From Limimaricola cinnabarinus LL-001 (GTDB lineage: Bacteria; Pseudomonadota; Alphaproteobacteria; Rhodobacterales; Rhodobacteraceae): a DNA stretch of 64,000 bases. The stretch covers positions 62,001 to 126,000 of the forward strand of contig NZ_BATB01000002.1 in assembly GCF_000466965.1 (NCBI RefSeq), in the 5' to 3' direction. This document shows, piece by piece, positions 48,312-57,871 of this stretch. Position numbers and translations under genes: made by a program. Below the pieces are notes generated by a model. It searched no databases. It was not told the origin of the DNA and saw only the letters and a list, made by a program, of their open reading frames with translations. Within the stretch, counting starts at the first letter, position 1. Each line of letters begins with the position of its first letter.

Positions 48312-48368
48312 GTGTCGAGAAGGGTATTGGAGAAATGTGTCGGGACAGCTTGGGGGGTGCGCGGCTGA
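48312..48368 (+). CDS. 18-codon leader ORF
   Basis: GTG-started ORF encoding MSRRVLEKCVGTAWGVRG, preceded by the extended ribosome site AGGAGG with a 7-base spacer. It contains no run of regulatory codons, with single Trp and Cys codons only. It ends 26 bases before the downstream hairpin, so a translating ribosome could change RNA folding. I do not know a named family. Confidence 0.55.
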   Translation: MSRRVLEKCVGTAWGVRG

Positions 48369-48434
48369 GGCAGCCCTTGGCCGAACAACCCACCAGGTGG
48401 ACCTCGGTCTAACCGACCCACCTCCTGAACTTCG

Positions 48435-48468
48435 AAGGGTCGTTTCCATCGCCGGAAACGGCCCTTTT
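48435..48468 (+). terminator. Intrinsic terminator of the leader element
   Basis: A 13-bp stem (AAGGGTCGTTTCC with GGAAACGGCCCTT, one wobble) encloses a 6-base loop and ends in TTTT. It stops transcription 79 bases before arfB. Confidence 0.85.
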
Positions 48469-48546
48469 CGTTTGTCGCCGGGGCGGCATTTTTTGTATCG
48501 CCCGCCCGGGCGCGCTATCTGGGGGGCGACGCCCCGGAGAACATAC

Positions 48547-48963
48547 ATGCTGCAGATCGACGACCGCATCACCATCGAGGATTGGGAGCTGACCGAGCAG
48601 TTCACCCGCGCTTCCGGCCCCGGCGGCCAGAACGTCAACAAGGTGAGCACCGCAGTGGAGCTGCGCTTCGAGGCCGAGCGTTCACCCAACCTGCCCGACC
48701 CGGTTAAAAGGCGGCTCAGGCGGCTTGCCGGGCGGCGCTGGACCAATGACGGAGCTGTCGTCATCTTCGTGCAGGACACCCGCCACCAGCCCCGCAACCG
48801 CGAGATCGCCCGCGAGCGGCTGGCCGAACTGATCCGCGCAGCGGTGCATGTGCCGAAGCGACGCGTGCCGACGAAGCCGACGAAGGGATCGGTGCGGCGG
48901 CGGTTGGAGGCGAAAAAGCAGCGCGGCGAGGTGAAGGCGCTCAGGAAGGGGCCGGAGGATTGA
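48547..48963 (+). CDS. arfB: Alternative ribosome-rescue factor ArfB (peptidyl-tRNA hydrolase YaeJ)
   Basis: ArfB rescues ribosomes stalled on mRNAs without a stop codon by hydrolysing peptidyl-tRNA. The 138-residue protein has the catalytic GGQ at residues 26-28 in SGPGGQNVNK and the basic C-terminal tail (KKQRGEVKALRKG) that enters the mRNA channel. ATG at 48547 is preferred over upstream ORF starts. A ribosome-linked RNA element lies directly upstream. Confidence 0.95.
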   Translation: MLQIDDRITIEDWELTEQFTRASGPGGQNVNKVSTAVELRFEAERSPNLPDPVKRRLRRLAGRRWTNDGAVVIFVQDTRHQPRNREIARERLAELIRAAVHVPKRRVPTKPTKGSVRRRLEAKKQRGEVKALRKGPED

Positions 48964-49040
48964 GACTTAAGCTTCTGGGAAGCGTCTCGTTGGAGATTGA
49001 ACGAGCAAGATGATCTGTTCTCCTACTCTCGCCTATCAAT

Positions 49041-49280
49041 CTAGAACACCCGAAACGTCTGCGTCGTCAGCGTCCGCTCGATCCCCTCGATGCCCATCAG
49101 ATGCTCATTGAGATACATGCCGATATCCTCGCCCTCGGGGACATAGATCTTCACCAAGAGGTCGAAGCCCCCCGAAGTCGAATAGAGCTCGGAGTGGATT
49201 TCCTTGAGCGCGATGGCGTCGGCCACCTTGTAGGTGGTGCCGGGGGTGCAGCGGATCTGGACGAAGAGCGGGAGCGACAT
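49041..49280 (-). CDS. Stand-alone Lrp/AsnC ligand-binding (RAM) domain
   Basis: A 79-residue protein (MSLPLFVQIRCTPGTTYKVAD) with the alpha/beta RAM (ActD-ACT-like) fold of Lrp/AsnC regulators but no HTH. Motifs are EIHSELYSTSGGFDLLVKIY and GIEGIERTLTTQTF. Without a DNA-binding domain it may act as a small-molecule sensor or partner of a full-length regulator. It follows pncB by 15 bp. Confidence 0.85.
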   Translation of the reverse strand: MSLPLFVQIRCTPGTTYKVADAIALKEIHSELYSTSGGFDLLVKIYVPEGEDIGMYLNEHLMGIEGIERTLTTQTFRVF

Positions 49281-49295
49281 GGGATTTCTCCGGGG

Positions 49296-50580
49296 TCAGA
49301 CGGTGACGGGAATAGCGTCCTGTGGGCCGACGCCGAAGACGCGCTTGTAGCGGGCGATCTCGGAGGCCGGGCCCATCGCCTTTTCGGGGTTGTCCGAAAG
49401 CTTCACGGTGGGGCGGCCCTCGGCGGCGACGGCCTTGCAGACGAGGGAGAAGGGCGCGAGCGCGTCGCCCGCCAGCCCCTTGAAGTCGTTGGTCAGCATC
49501 GTGCCCCAGCCAAAGCTCACCTTCACCCGGCCCACGAAGCGCGCATGCAGGTCGAGGATCTTGTCCGCATCCAGCCCGTCGGAGAAGATCACCAGCTTTT
49601 CGCGCGGGTCCTCGCCGCGCTCCTGCCACCACTTGATCGCCGTCTCGGCCCCGGTGGCCGGATCGCCCGAGTCGATGCGGATGCCGGTCCAGCCGGCGAG
49701 CCAGTCGGGCGCACGGTCGAGGAAGCCTTGGGTGCCGTAGGTGTCGGGCAGGATGACGCGCAGGTTGCCCTCATGCTCGTCATGCCAGTCGGCGAGCACG
49801 CGGTAGGGCGCCTCGGCCAGCGCCTCGTCGCTGTCGGTGAGGGCGGCATAGACCATGGGCAGTTCATGCGCGTTGGTGCCGATGGCTTCGAGGTCGCGGT
49901 TCTTGGCGATGAGGCAGTTCGAGGTCCCGGCAAAGCTCGCGCCCATGCCTTCGAGCATCGCCTGCACGCACCAGTCCTGCCACAGAAAGCTGTGGCGACG
50001 GCGGGTGCCGAAATCGGCGATGCGCAGACCTTGGGTACCGCGCAGACGCTCGACCTTTTCCCATGTGCGGGTCATGGCGCGGGCATAAAGCACCTGAAGC
50101 TCGAACCGCCCCATGTCGTTGAGGACTGCGCGCGAGCGCAGCTCCATGAGGACCGCGAGCGCCGGGATCTCCCACAGCATCACCTCGGGCCACGCCCCTT
50201 CGAAGGTCAGCTCGTACTGCCCGTCGCGCTTCTCGAGGTGGTAGGGCGCAGTCGCAGCCCCTCGAACACTCCATGAAGTCGGGACGGAACATCTGCCGCT
50301 TGCCATAGAAGGTGTTGCCGCGCAGCCAAGTGCTTTCGCCGCGGGTGAGCGAGAGCGAGCGGATATGGTCGAGCTGCTCGCGCAACTCGCCCTCGTCGAT
50401 CAGGTCCGCGAGGCGGATCGACTTGGTGCGGTTGATCAGGGAGAAGGTGACCTGCGTGTCGCGGTGGTTGCGAAACACCGACTGGCACATCAGAAGTTTG
50501 TAGAAATCTGTGTCGATCAGCGAACGGACGATCGGGTCGATCTTCCACTTGTGGTTCCAGACGCGGGTGGCGATGTCCAT
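49296..50580 (-). CDS. pncB: Nicotinate phosphoribosyltransferase, two one-base deletions
   Basis: PncB converts nicotinate and PRPP to NaMN in NAD salvage. The N-terminal part ends [12 protein letters not shown] in one frame, while the remainder ([18 protein letters not shown]...) is in another, and the segment FEGLRL sits in a third. Adding one base near 50267 and one near 50248 restores PDFMEWFEGLRLPPYHLEK. The span plus two bases is 429 codons. The domain marks [24 protein letters not shown] and [18 protein letters not shown] are intact. The pncA stop and pncB start share one base. Confidence 0.88.
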
Positions 50581-51182
50581 CAGTCCAGCACCACGCCGGC
50601 ATCGAGCATCGCCTGGCGCGCATCCTCGAGGCTGCCGTCGAGGTCGATCCCGCGCGACAGGCTCTCGATCACCGTGACCTTGTAGCCGAGCTTCGCGCCG
50701 TCGAGCGCGGAGTAGTTCACGCAGAAATCCGTGGCGAGGCCTGCAAGCGTGATCCCGGTGATGCCACGCTCGGACAGGTAGCCGTGCAGCCCGGTCGGCG
50801 TTTCGTGGTCGTTCTCGAAGAAGGCCGAGTAGCTGTCGATCTCGCGCCGGAATCCCTTGCGGATGATGAGGTCGGCGTCGGTCCGCAGGTCGGGGTGGAA
50901 GTCCGCGCCATTCGTGCCCTGCACGCAGTGGTCGGGCCAGAGCACCTGCGGCCCGTAGGGCATCTCGGTCATCGACATCGGTGCCGCGTTCTCGTGCTGG
51001 CTCGCGAAGGAGAGGTGATCGGCCGGGTGCCAGTCCTGCGTCAGCACCACTGCGCGGAACTCCTGCATCAGAGCGTTGATGCCCGGAACGATGGTGTCGC
51101 CCTCGGCCACGGCCAGCGCGCCGCCAGGGCAGAAGTCGTTCTGCATGTCGATGACGATCAGGGCCTCGTTGGCGGGGCGCAT
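50580..51182 (-). CDS. pncA: Nicotinamidase
   Basis: PncA deamidates nicotinamide to nicotinate. The 200-residue isochorismatase-fold protein shows the triad Asp12 (IDMQNDF), Lys109 (IRKGF) and Cys154 ([10 protein letters not shown]), with metal ligands around DWHPADH. pncB, encoded directly downstream, uses the product. Together they form the salvage route from nicotinamide to NaMN. Confidence 0.95.
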   Translation of the reverse strand: MRPANEALIVIDMQNDFCPGGALAVAEGDTIVPGINALMQEFRAVVLTQDWHPADHLSFASQHENAAPMSMTEMPYGPQVLWPDHCVQGTNGADFHPDLRTDADLIIRKGFRREIDSYSAFFENDHETPTGLHGYLSERGITGITLAGLATDFCVNYSALDGAKLGYKVTVIESLSRGIDLDGSLEDARQAMLDAGVVLD

Positions 51183-51233
51183 GGCTCTCTCCTCCGGTCT
51201 ATGTCACCGAGGTAAGCTGCTGGCCGGCCTGCG

Positions 51234-52286
51234 TCAAATGGCGTGCATCGCCGCCACGATCTCTTCGGCCGCACGGGCGAGGCCGTCCGCGTCGAGCGAT
51301 TGCGCCGCGACGGTGGCCGCGAATTGCGGATCATGTGCGGCGCGCGACCGGGCATAGGCCGGGTCGTAATGCTCGATCATCAGCGCCGCCGACAGCTCGA
51401 CCATGCGGCCCTCGGACAGGAGCGCCTGCCAGCCATCGACCACCTCGTGGCCGCGATGCGTCCTCAATTGATCGAGAAGACGCGACAGCCGCGCGGGATC
51501 GGCACTGACATCCTCGTACCGGCGGGCGAGGAATGCGGCACGCGCCTCGATCGGTGCAGTGATCTCGATACGCGGCGCGCGGGTCATCAGCGCCCAGAGC
51601 GAAGGCGGCAGGGTGATCCGACCGATCTTGGAGCTTTCGGCCTCGACGAGCACGGGACGCTCGGGGTCGAGCCGGGCGAGGCGTTCGGCCAACCGGCTCT
51701 CGAAGCCCTTCTGCGCGGGCTGGTCGGCCGGATCGCCCCCCAGAAGCGAGCCGCGATGGTTGGCCAGCCCTTCGAGATCGAGCACCTGCCCGCCGCGCGC
51801 CTCGACCAGCGGCAGCAGCGCGGTCTTGGCGGTGCCAGTAAAGCCGTCGAGCAGCACGAGCCGATGCGGCAGGACGGCCTCGTAGAGCGCCGTATGCACC
51901 AGCCGCCGCCATGTCTGGTAGCCGCCCTCCACCACCTCGGCGCGCCAGCCGATCTGGGTCAGGATCGAGGCGAAGGAGTTCGACCGCTGCCCGCCGCGCC
52001 AGCAATAGACCAATGGCTTCCAGCGATATTCGCGATCGGCGAGCGGCCCGGCGATATGCTCGGCGGCGTTGCGCGCGACGATGGCCGCGCCGATCTTGCG
52101 CGCGTCGAAGGGCGAGATCTGCTTGTAGATCGTGCCGACCTCGGCCCGCTCGGCATTGGACAGGACCGGCAGGCTGATCGCACCGGGGACGTGGTCCTCG
52201 GCAAACTCGGCGGGGCTGCGCACGTCGATCACGTCGTCGAAGCCGTGGTCGAGAAAGGCAGGGATGGTCTCGAAACGGGTGCTCAT
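51234..52286 (-). CDS. mnmH: tRNA 2-selenouridine synthase (MnmH/SelU)
   Basis: MnmH replaces the sulfur of mnm5s2U34 in tRNA with selenium through a geranylated intermediate, using selenophosphate. The 350-residue protein has a rhodanese domain with Cys95 in VYCWRGGQRS and a P-loop domain with GFTGTAKT (148-155). The last Walker Gly is Ala here, a variation. SelD, the source of selenophosphate, is encoded at 25.2-27.3 kb. It is 51 bp upstream of pncA on the same strand. Confidence 0.93.
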   Translation of the reverse strand: MSTRFETIPAFLDHGFDDVIDVRSPAEFAEDHVPGAISLPVLSNAERAEVGTIYKQISPFDARKIGAAIVARNAAEHIAGPLADREYRWKPLVYCWRGGQRSNSFASILTQIGWRAEVVEGGYQTWRRLVHTALYEAVLPHRLVLLDGFTGTAKTALLPLVEARGGQVLDLEGLANHRGSLLGGDPADQPAQKGFESRLAERLARLDPERPVLVEAESSKIGRITLPPSLWALMTRAPRIEITAPIEARAAFLARRYEDVSADPARLSRLLDQLRTHRGHEVVDGWQALLSEGRMVELSAALMIEHYDPAYARSRAAHDPQFAATVAAQSLDADGLARAAEEIVAAMHAI

Positions 52287-52434
52287 GCGGTTCTCCCTAT
52301 AGCGATCACGGATGCTCGGAAAGCGCGGCTCCTGGCAACCTCACTCTCCAACTACTCATGGCGCACCGTTCGGATGCGGCGGGATATGAGTATTTGAAGT
52401 GTAAAGTTGCCGCAGGATACGCCTCGAACGACAA

Positions 52435-52461
52435 GGGGCCGCGGTGCGCCACCGCGGCCCC
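52435..52461 (-). terminator. Terminator hairpin after serA
   Basis: A perfect 12-bp stem (GGGGCCGCGGTG with CACCGCGGCCCC) encloses a 3-base loop, 22 bases beyond the serA stop and followed on that strand by TTGTCGTT. The U-run is weak but the stem is very strong. Confidence 0.75.
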
Positions 52462-52483
52462 CTACCCTGCCTTGCGGCGAGGA

Positions 52484-54079
52484 TCACTCCTCGACGTCGA
52501 AGGTCAGCGCCTTGACCTGCTGGAACTTGCCGGTGTCGCGCAGCTTCTGCAGCACCCCTTCGGAGACCGCCTCGTCAGCATAGAGGATGGCGATCGCCTC
52601 GCCGGCGCGCTGGTTGCGGCCCAAGGTGAAGTTGGCGATGTTCACGCCGTTCTCGCCCATCATGGTGCCCAGCACACCGATGATGCCCGGCACGTCCTGA
52701 TTGGTGGTATAGACCATGTGGCGGCCGATCTCGGCGTCGATGTTGATGCCCTTGATCTGGATGAAGCGCGGCTTGCCGTCCGAGAACACCGTGCCCGCGA
52801 CCGAACGCTCGCGCTTGTCGGTGGTCACGGTGACCTTGACGTAGCCCTCGAAGGTGCCGGACTGATCCTGCTTGGTGGTCGAGATCTGGATGCCGCGCTC
52901 CTTGGCGATCACCGGGGCGGAGACCATGTTCACATCCGGGTTCGCCTTGCGCATGATGCCCGCCACCAGCGCCGAGTTCAGCGCGGCGAGGTTCATCTCC
53001 GAGACGACGCCGTCATAGAGGATGTTGATCGCGGTGATCGGCTCGTCGGTCATCTGGCCGATGAAGTTGCCAAGGTGGCCCGAGAGGCCGATCCAAGGGC
53101 CCATCACCTTGGCCTCTTCGGCGGTGATCGAGGGCATGTTGATGGCATTGGTGACGGCACCGGTCAGAAGGTAGTCCGACATCTGTTCGGCCACCTGCAG
53201 CGCCACGTTTTCCTGCGCCTCGCTCGTCGCGGCGCCGAGATGCGGCGTGACGACGACGTTGGGCAGGTTGAACAGCGGCGAGTTGGTCGCAGGCTCCTCG
53301 GCGAAAACGTCGAAGGCGGCACCGGCGACGCGGCCTTCGGTGATCGCCTCGGCCAGCGCTGCCTCGTCCACCAGACCGCCGCGAGCGCAGTTGACGATGC
53401 GCACGCTCGGCTTGAGCTTGGCGATGTTTTCCCTGGACAGGATGTTCTTCGTCTGCTCGGTCAGCGGCACGTGCATGGTGATGAAGTCCGAACGGCCCAG
53501 AAGCTCGTCCAGCTCGACCTTCTCGACGCCGATCTGGGCGGCGCGCTCTTCCGACAGGAAGGGGTCATAGGCCACGACCTTCATCTTGAGGCCATGCGCG
53601 CGGTCGATGACGATCGAGCCGATATTGCCCGCCCCGATCACGCCGAGCGTCTTGCCGGTGACCTCGACGCCCATGAAGCGCGACTTCTCCCACTTGCCCG
53701 CATGGGTCGAGGCGTTGGCCTCGGGGATCTGGCGCGCCACGGCCATCAGCATCGAGATCGCGTGCTCGGCGGTGGTGATCGAATTGCCGAAGGGCGTGTT
53801 CATCACGATGATGCCCTTCTTCGAGGCCGCCGGGATGTCGACGTTGTCGACGCCGATGCCGGCGCGGCCGATGACCTTGAGGTTGGTCGCGGCCTCGATC
53901 AGCTTTTCGGTGGCCTTGGTGGCCGAGCGGATCGCAAGACCGTCATAGTTGCCGATGATCTCGGCCAGCTTTTCCTTGTCCTTGCCAAGCTTGGGCTGGA
54001 AATCGACCTCGATGCCGCGATCGCGGAAGATCTGCACGGCGGCGTCGGAGAGGGCGTCGGAGATGAGAACCTTGGGCAT
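52484..54079 (-). CDS. serA: D-3-phosphoglycerate dehydrogenase
   Basis: SerA oxidises 3-phosphoglycerate with NAD in the first step of the serine pathway. The 531-residue long form has a catalytic domain with GRAGIGVDNVD, the NAD motif GVIGAGNIGSIV, the active-site Arg in NCARGG and the His in VTPHLGAATSEAQ. An ASB domain and a C-terminal ACT domain (about residues 455-531) follow. The ACT domain commonly mediates serine feedback. serC is upstream with an 84-bp gap, on the same strand, so the two are probably one operon. Confidence 0.96.
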   Translation of the reverse strand: MPKVLISDALSDAAVQIFRDRGIEVDFQPKLGKDKEKLAEIIGNYDGLAIRSATKATEKLIEAATNLKVIGRAGIGVDNVDIPAASKKGIIVMNTPFGNSITTAEHAISMLMAVARQIPEANASTHAGKWEKSRFMGVEVTGKTLGVIGAGNIGSIVIDRAHGLKMKVVAYDPFLSEERAAQIGVEKVELDELLGRSDFITMHVPLTEQTKNILSRENIAKLKPSVRIVNCARGGLVDEAALAEAITEGRVAGAAFDVFAEEPATNSPLFNLPNVVVTPHLGAATSEAQENVALQVAEQMSDYLLTGAVTNAINMPSITAEEAKVMGPWIGLSGHLGNFIGQMTDEPITAINILYDGVVSEMNLAALNSALVAGIMRKANPDVNMVSAPVIAKERGIQISTTKQDQSGTFEGYVKVTVTTDKRERSVAGTVFSDGKPRFIQIKGINIDAEIGRHMVYTTNQDVPGIIGVLGTMMGENGVNIANFTLGRNQRAGEAIAILYADEAVSEGVLQKLRDTGKFQQVKALTFDVEE

Positions 54080-54163
54080 TTGGATGCTCCTGTGGCGGTC
54101 GGACGGAATGCGTCCGGGGAATGGGGGAGGACGGGGCGCGTCAAACGCGCGCCCCGAGAGGCT

Positions 54164-55317
<1,154 letters not shown>

Positions 55318-55375
55318 TGCTGGTATCCTTGCAGATAAGCGCCTCTCGTTGGGGAGAGGTGTCCCGCCGCCGCAT
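55318..55375 (-). promoter_or_regulatory. serC-type leader RNA
   Basis: On the serC strand the leader contains CGGGACACCTCTC followed by loop and GAGAGGCGCTTATCTGCAAGGA before the ATG. A 6-bp stem CCTCTC/GAGAGG occupies 55342-55359. This matches what I remember of the conserved alphaproteobacterial serC RNA motif, located in the 5' UTR of serC. The ligand or mechanism of that motif is unknown. Assignment is from memory of the pattern, not from a covariance search. Confidence 0.65.
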
Positions 55376-55476
55376 CTACGCCCCCTCATGCGCTTTCACA
55401 ACGGGGAAATTGCCGTTAAGGCACCGCCAAACGTCGCAAGCGGGCCATCCCGCGTCACTATCGGAAACATCGCCCC

Positions 55477-56349
55477 ATGTTCACCGCCCTGCTCCTCACC
55501 GCACCCGGCACTCCTCTCGACCCGCATCTGGCGGAAAACCTGCGCAGCGCCTGGGGCGGCACCGCGCTCGATTGGCTCGCCCCCGGCGAGGCGGTGGAGT
55601 TCGGGATCCCGATGGTGCCGGACAATCGCTGGCAGGTCTGGGCCGATCTTCAGGCAAGCCGCGTCGACATGGTGATCCAGCGCAGCAAAGGCCGCCGCAA
55701 GAAGATGCTTCTGGCCGACATGGACAGCACCATGATCCAGCAGGAATGCATCGACGAGCTGGCCGCCGAAGCCGGCGTCGGCCCGCGTGTGGCCGAGATC
55801 ACCAAGCGGGCGATGAACGGAGAGCTCGATTTCGAGGGCGCGCTGATCGAGCGCGTGGGCCTTCTCAGGGACCTCGACGAGGCGGTGATCGCCCGAGTTC
55901 TGGCCGAACGGATCACCCACATGCCCGGCGGCCGCGAACTCATCGCAACGATGAAGGCCGATGGCGGTCACGCGGCGCTGGTCTCGGGCGGCTTCACCGC
56001 CTTTACCGAAAAGGTGGCCGAGGCGCTGGGCTTTCACGAGCATCGCGCCAACACGCTGCTGGCGGCAGGCGGCAGGCTCACCGGCGATGTGGCCCGCCCG
56101 ATTCTCGGGCGCGAGGCCAAGGTGCAGGCGCTGCACGAGATCACCGAACGGCTCGGCATCATGCCCGATGACGTCATCGCCGTGGGCGACGGCGCCAACG
56201 ATCTCGGCATGCTTGGGCTGGCCGGAACGGGCGTTGCGCTCCATGCCAAGCCGGTGGTGGCGGAACAGTGCGAGGTGCGGGTGAACCATGGCGACCTGAC
56301 GGCACTGCTCTATATTCAAGGCTACCGAAAGGAAATGTTCTCTATTTGA
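55477..56349 (+). CDS. serB: Phosphoserine phosphatase
   Basis: SerB removes phosphate from phosphoserine, the last step to serine. The 290-residue HAD enzyme has the nucleophile motif DMDSTMIQQEC (Asp81, Asp83), GGFTAFTEKVAE (motif II Ser), and GDGANDLGML (motif IV). Residues 1-75 form an N-terminal ACT-like regulatory region. It is divergent from serC across 160 bp, so the three serine genes share a promoter region. Confidence 0.96.
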   Translation: MFTALLLTAPGTPLDPHLAENLRSAWGGTALDWLAPGEAVEFGIPMVPDNRWQVWADLQASRVDMVIQRSKGRRKKMLLADMDSTMIQQECIDELAAEAGVGPRVAEITKRAMNGELDFEGALIERVGLLRDLDEAVIARVLAERITHMPGGRELIATMKADGGHAALVSGGFTAFTEKVAEALGFHEHRANTLLAAGGRLTGDVARPILGREAKVQALHEITERLGIMPDDVIAVGDGANDLGMLGLAGTGVALHAKPVVAEQCEVRVNHGDLTALLYIQGYRKEMFSI

Positions 56350-56425
56350 TCTTGCGCGACTCGGTTTGTCGTCCGACACTGACGCAGGGGCAGGCAGTGG
56401 CCGCCCCGCCACTGGGGAGGACGAC

Positions 56426-56749
56426 ATGGCAGACAAGCGTTTCATGTATATCTACCACGGCAACGGGATGAGCCCGCCCGAGAGCGAAGAAGCGGGTCGC
56501 GAGGCAATGGCCCGCTGGCAGGGCTGGATGGATGGCATTCGCGACAACATCGTCGACGAGGGCGCGCCGGCCGGGAAATCCCATACCGTGAGCCAGAGCG
56601 GCGTGACGCATGATGGTGGTGCCAACCCCGTCTACGGCTACACGCTGGTCACCGCGCCCGACATCGACGCGGCGATTTCCATGGCCAAGGACTGTCCGAT
56701 GGTCGCCGATGGCGGCAGCGTCGAGGTCTGCGAGGCCATGGAGATGTGA
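56426..56749 (+). CDS. YCII-like domain protein
   Basis: A 107-residue protein with the YCII/DGPF-type ferredoxin-like fold: MADKRFMYIYHGNG at the start, EAMARWQGWMDGI, YGYTLVTAPDIDAAISMAKDCP and VADGGSVEVCEAMEM. Members are small enzymes or enzyme accessories of uncertain role. GGGGAGG precedes the ATG. It follows serB by 76 bp. Confidence 0.75.
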   Translation: MADKRFMYIYHGNGMSPPESEEAGREAMARWQGWMDGIRDNIVDEGAPAGKSHTVSQSGVTHDGGANPVYGYTLVTAPDIDAAISMAKDCPMVADGGSVEVCEAMEM

Positions 56750-57224
56750 CGGATGGCCGGGTCCTCTGCGAGGTCCGGCCAGCGACCCTCATGCGCGGCA
56801 CCGCCTCTTGGCGCCAGGCCCGGCAATGGGCGTTTCGCTTAGCTCAAGAGCGCCGACGCGGGCCGCGCCAGTTTCGGAGCACCGGCATCAGACGCTTTCT
56901 TGTCGCCGGGCGCTTCGGGCCGAACATGCCGGGGCGTATCAGGATTGCGGCGAGGTGCCATGTCTCGTTCCCAGCCCATCATCCTGCATCCATGTGATCC
57001 TCCATGTGGTCTTCCGACCATACCCAGTGGCAAAGCCGCCACAGTTCCAGAGTGAGGGTCCGAGGCCCCTGTCTGCGCGGATATCCGCGCAGACATGTGA
57101 CCGGGCAGGGCTTTCCCATGGGGCGGGAATCTTGATAAGCCTCTGGCTATCGAGTTGAACCCGCCCCTTCCAGTCGAAAAGGCGCCGGGGGCATCCACGA
57201 GGCCAGACAGCTGGAGGCTGCTAC
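56750..57224 (+). other. 475-bp gene-free stretch with a 26-bp palindrome
   Basis: No credible coding frame is seen. A minus ORF at 56839-57234 lacks coding character. The striking feature is a perfect 26-bp palindrome at 57070-57095, listed separately. A short near-direct repeat containing CCATGTG occurs at about 56991 and 57003. The remainder has no recognised element. Confidence 0.5.
57070..57095. repeat. Perfect 26-bp palindrome
   Basis: The half TGTCTGCGCGGAT is followed immediately by its exact reverse complement, with no spacer. It lies about 320 bases after the YCII-like gene and 130 before the ialB start. No T-run follows it. It could be an operator, a mobile-element remnant or a structured RNA; nothing in the sequence decides between these. 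Confidence 0.7.
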
Positions 57225-57763
57225 ATGATGTCACGACTTTTCCGCGCGATTGGGTCCCTGTCGGCAGGCGCGCTGATCGCCGCCGCCGCCACGAACGCCG
57301 CCGCGCAGGAGGCGTCGAACCGCGTCGCCGCAGAGACCGATTGGAGCGTGTTTCAGGAAACCGATCCGGTCGAGTGCTTTGGCGTCTCGGCCCCCAAGAG
57401 CCAGCTCAACACCAAGGACGGCCAGCCCGTCACCGTGAGCCGCGGCGAAACCCTTCTTTTCGTGTTCTATCGCCCCGCACAGGCGTCAACGGTCAGGTGA
57501 CCTTCACCGGCGGCTACCCCTTCGCCTCGGGCTCCACCGTGACGCTCGAAGTGGGTGGTCAGGACTTCCAGCTCTTCACCGAAGGCGACTGGGCCTGGCC
57601 CGCCACGCCGCAGGATGACGCCGCCATCGTCACGGCGATGAAGCGCGGCGCCGATGCGGTGCTGACCGGCCGGTCCGGCCGCGGCACCCAAACCAAGGAC
57701 ACCTTCTCGCTGCTGGGCTTCACCGCCGCGGTAGACGAGGCGGCCAAGCGCTGCACGAGCTGA
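57225..57763 (+). CDS. Invasion-associated locus B (IalB) family protein, one-base deletion
   Basis: A secreted protein of the IalB family (named from Bartonella, widespread in alphaproteobacteria, role outside pathogens unclear). It has a signal peptide (ATNAAAQ), then DWSVFQETDPVECFGVSAP, RGETLLFVFYRP, VNGQVTFTGGYPFASGS, GDWAWPATPQDDAAIV and TKDTFSLLGFTAA with a C-terminal Cys. The frame breaks at 57482-57483, where one missing base separates FYRPAQ from GVNGQ. The corrected span is 180 codons. ATG at 57225 or 57228; GGAGG lies upstream. Confidence 0.85.
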
Positions 57764-57871
57764 TCCACGTCCCCCGGGGCGCCATGTTACACTGAAGCGG
57801 GGCCGGTTTTCCTTGATGACCGGGCCCGCTTTCCCATATGAGCCGGGCACCCCCGGCCCCGAGGTACCCCG

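Larger units (their letters stand above)
48179..48468 (+). ncRNA. Leader-like RNA element: extended Shine-Dalgarno, tiny ORF, hairpin with anti-SD, terminator
   Basis: In the 368-bp gap before arfB a compact element lies at 48296-48468. GAAAGGAGGTGATCCAG (48296-48312) is complementary over 17 bases to the 3' end of 16S rRNA as known in proteobacteria. It leads directly into an 18-codon ORF. Downstream, a hairpin (48395-48423; AGGTGG/CCACCT and TCGGT/ACCGA stems) overlaps CACCTCCT at 48419-48426. That sequence is exactly complementary to AGGAGGTG of the Shine-Dalgarno (48299-48306), so two exclusive folds are possible. A terminator closes the unit. The 5' end is not determined. TTGACG at 48248-48253 is a possible -35 box. 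Confidence 0.55.

Noticed and set aside
48296-48312. Fragment of a 16S rRNA gene on the minus strand
   Set aside because: The match is limited to the 17 bases around the anti-Shine-Dalgarno and breaks off on both sides. No other 16S sequence is nearby, so it is a ribosome-binding site, not an rRNA fragment.
56839-57234. Minus ORF of 131 codons in the gap before ialB
   Set aside because: No ribosome site, no family motif, and it runs through the 26-bp palindrome. Composition is like non-coding DNA.
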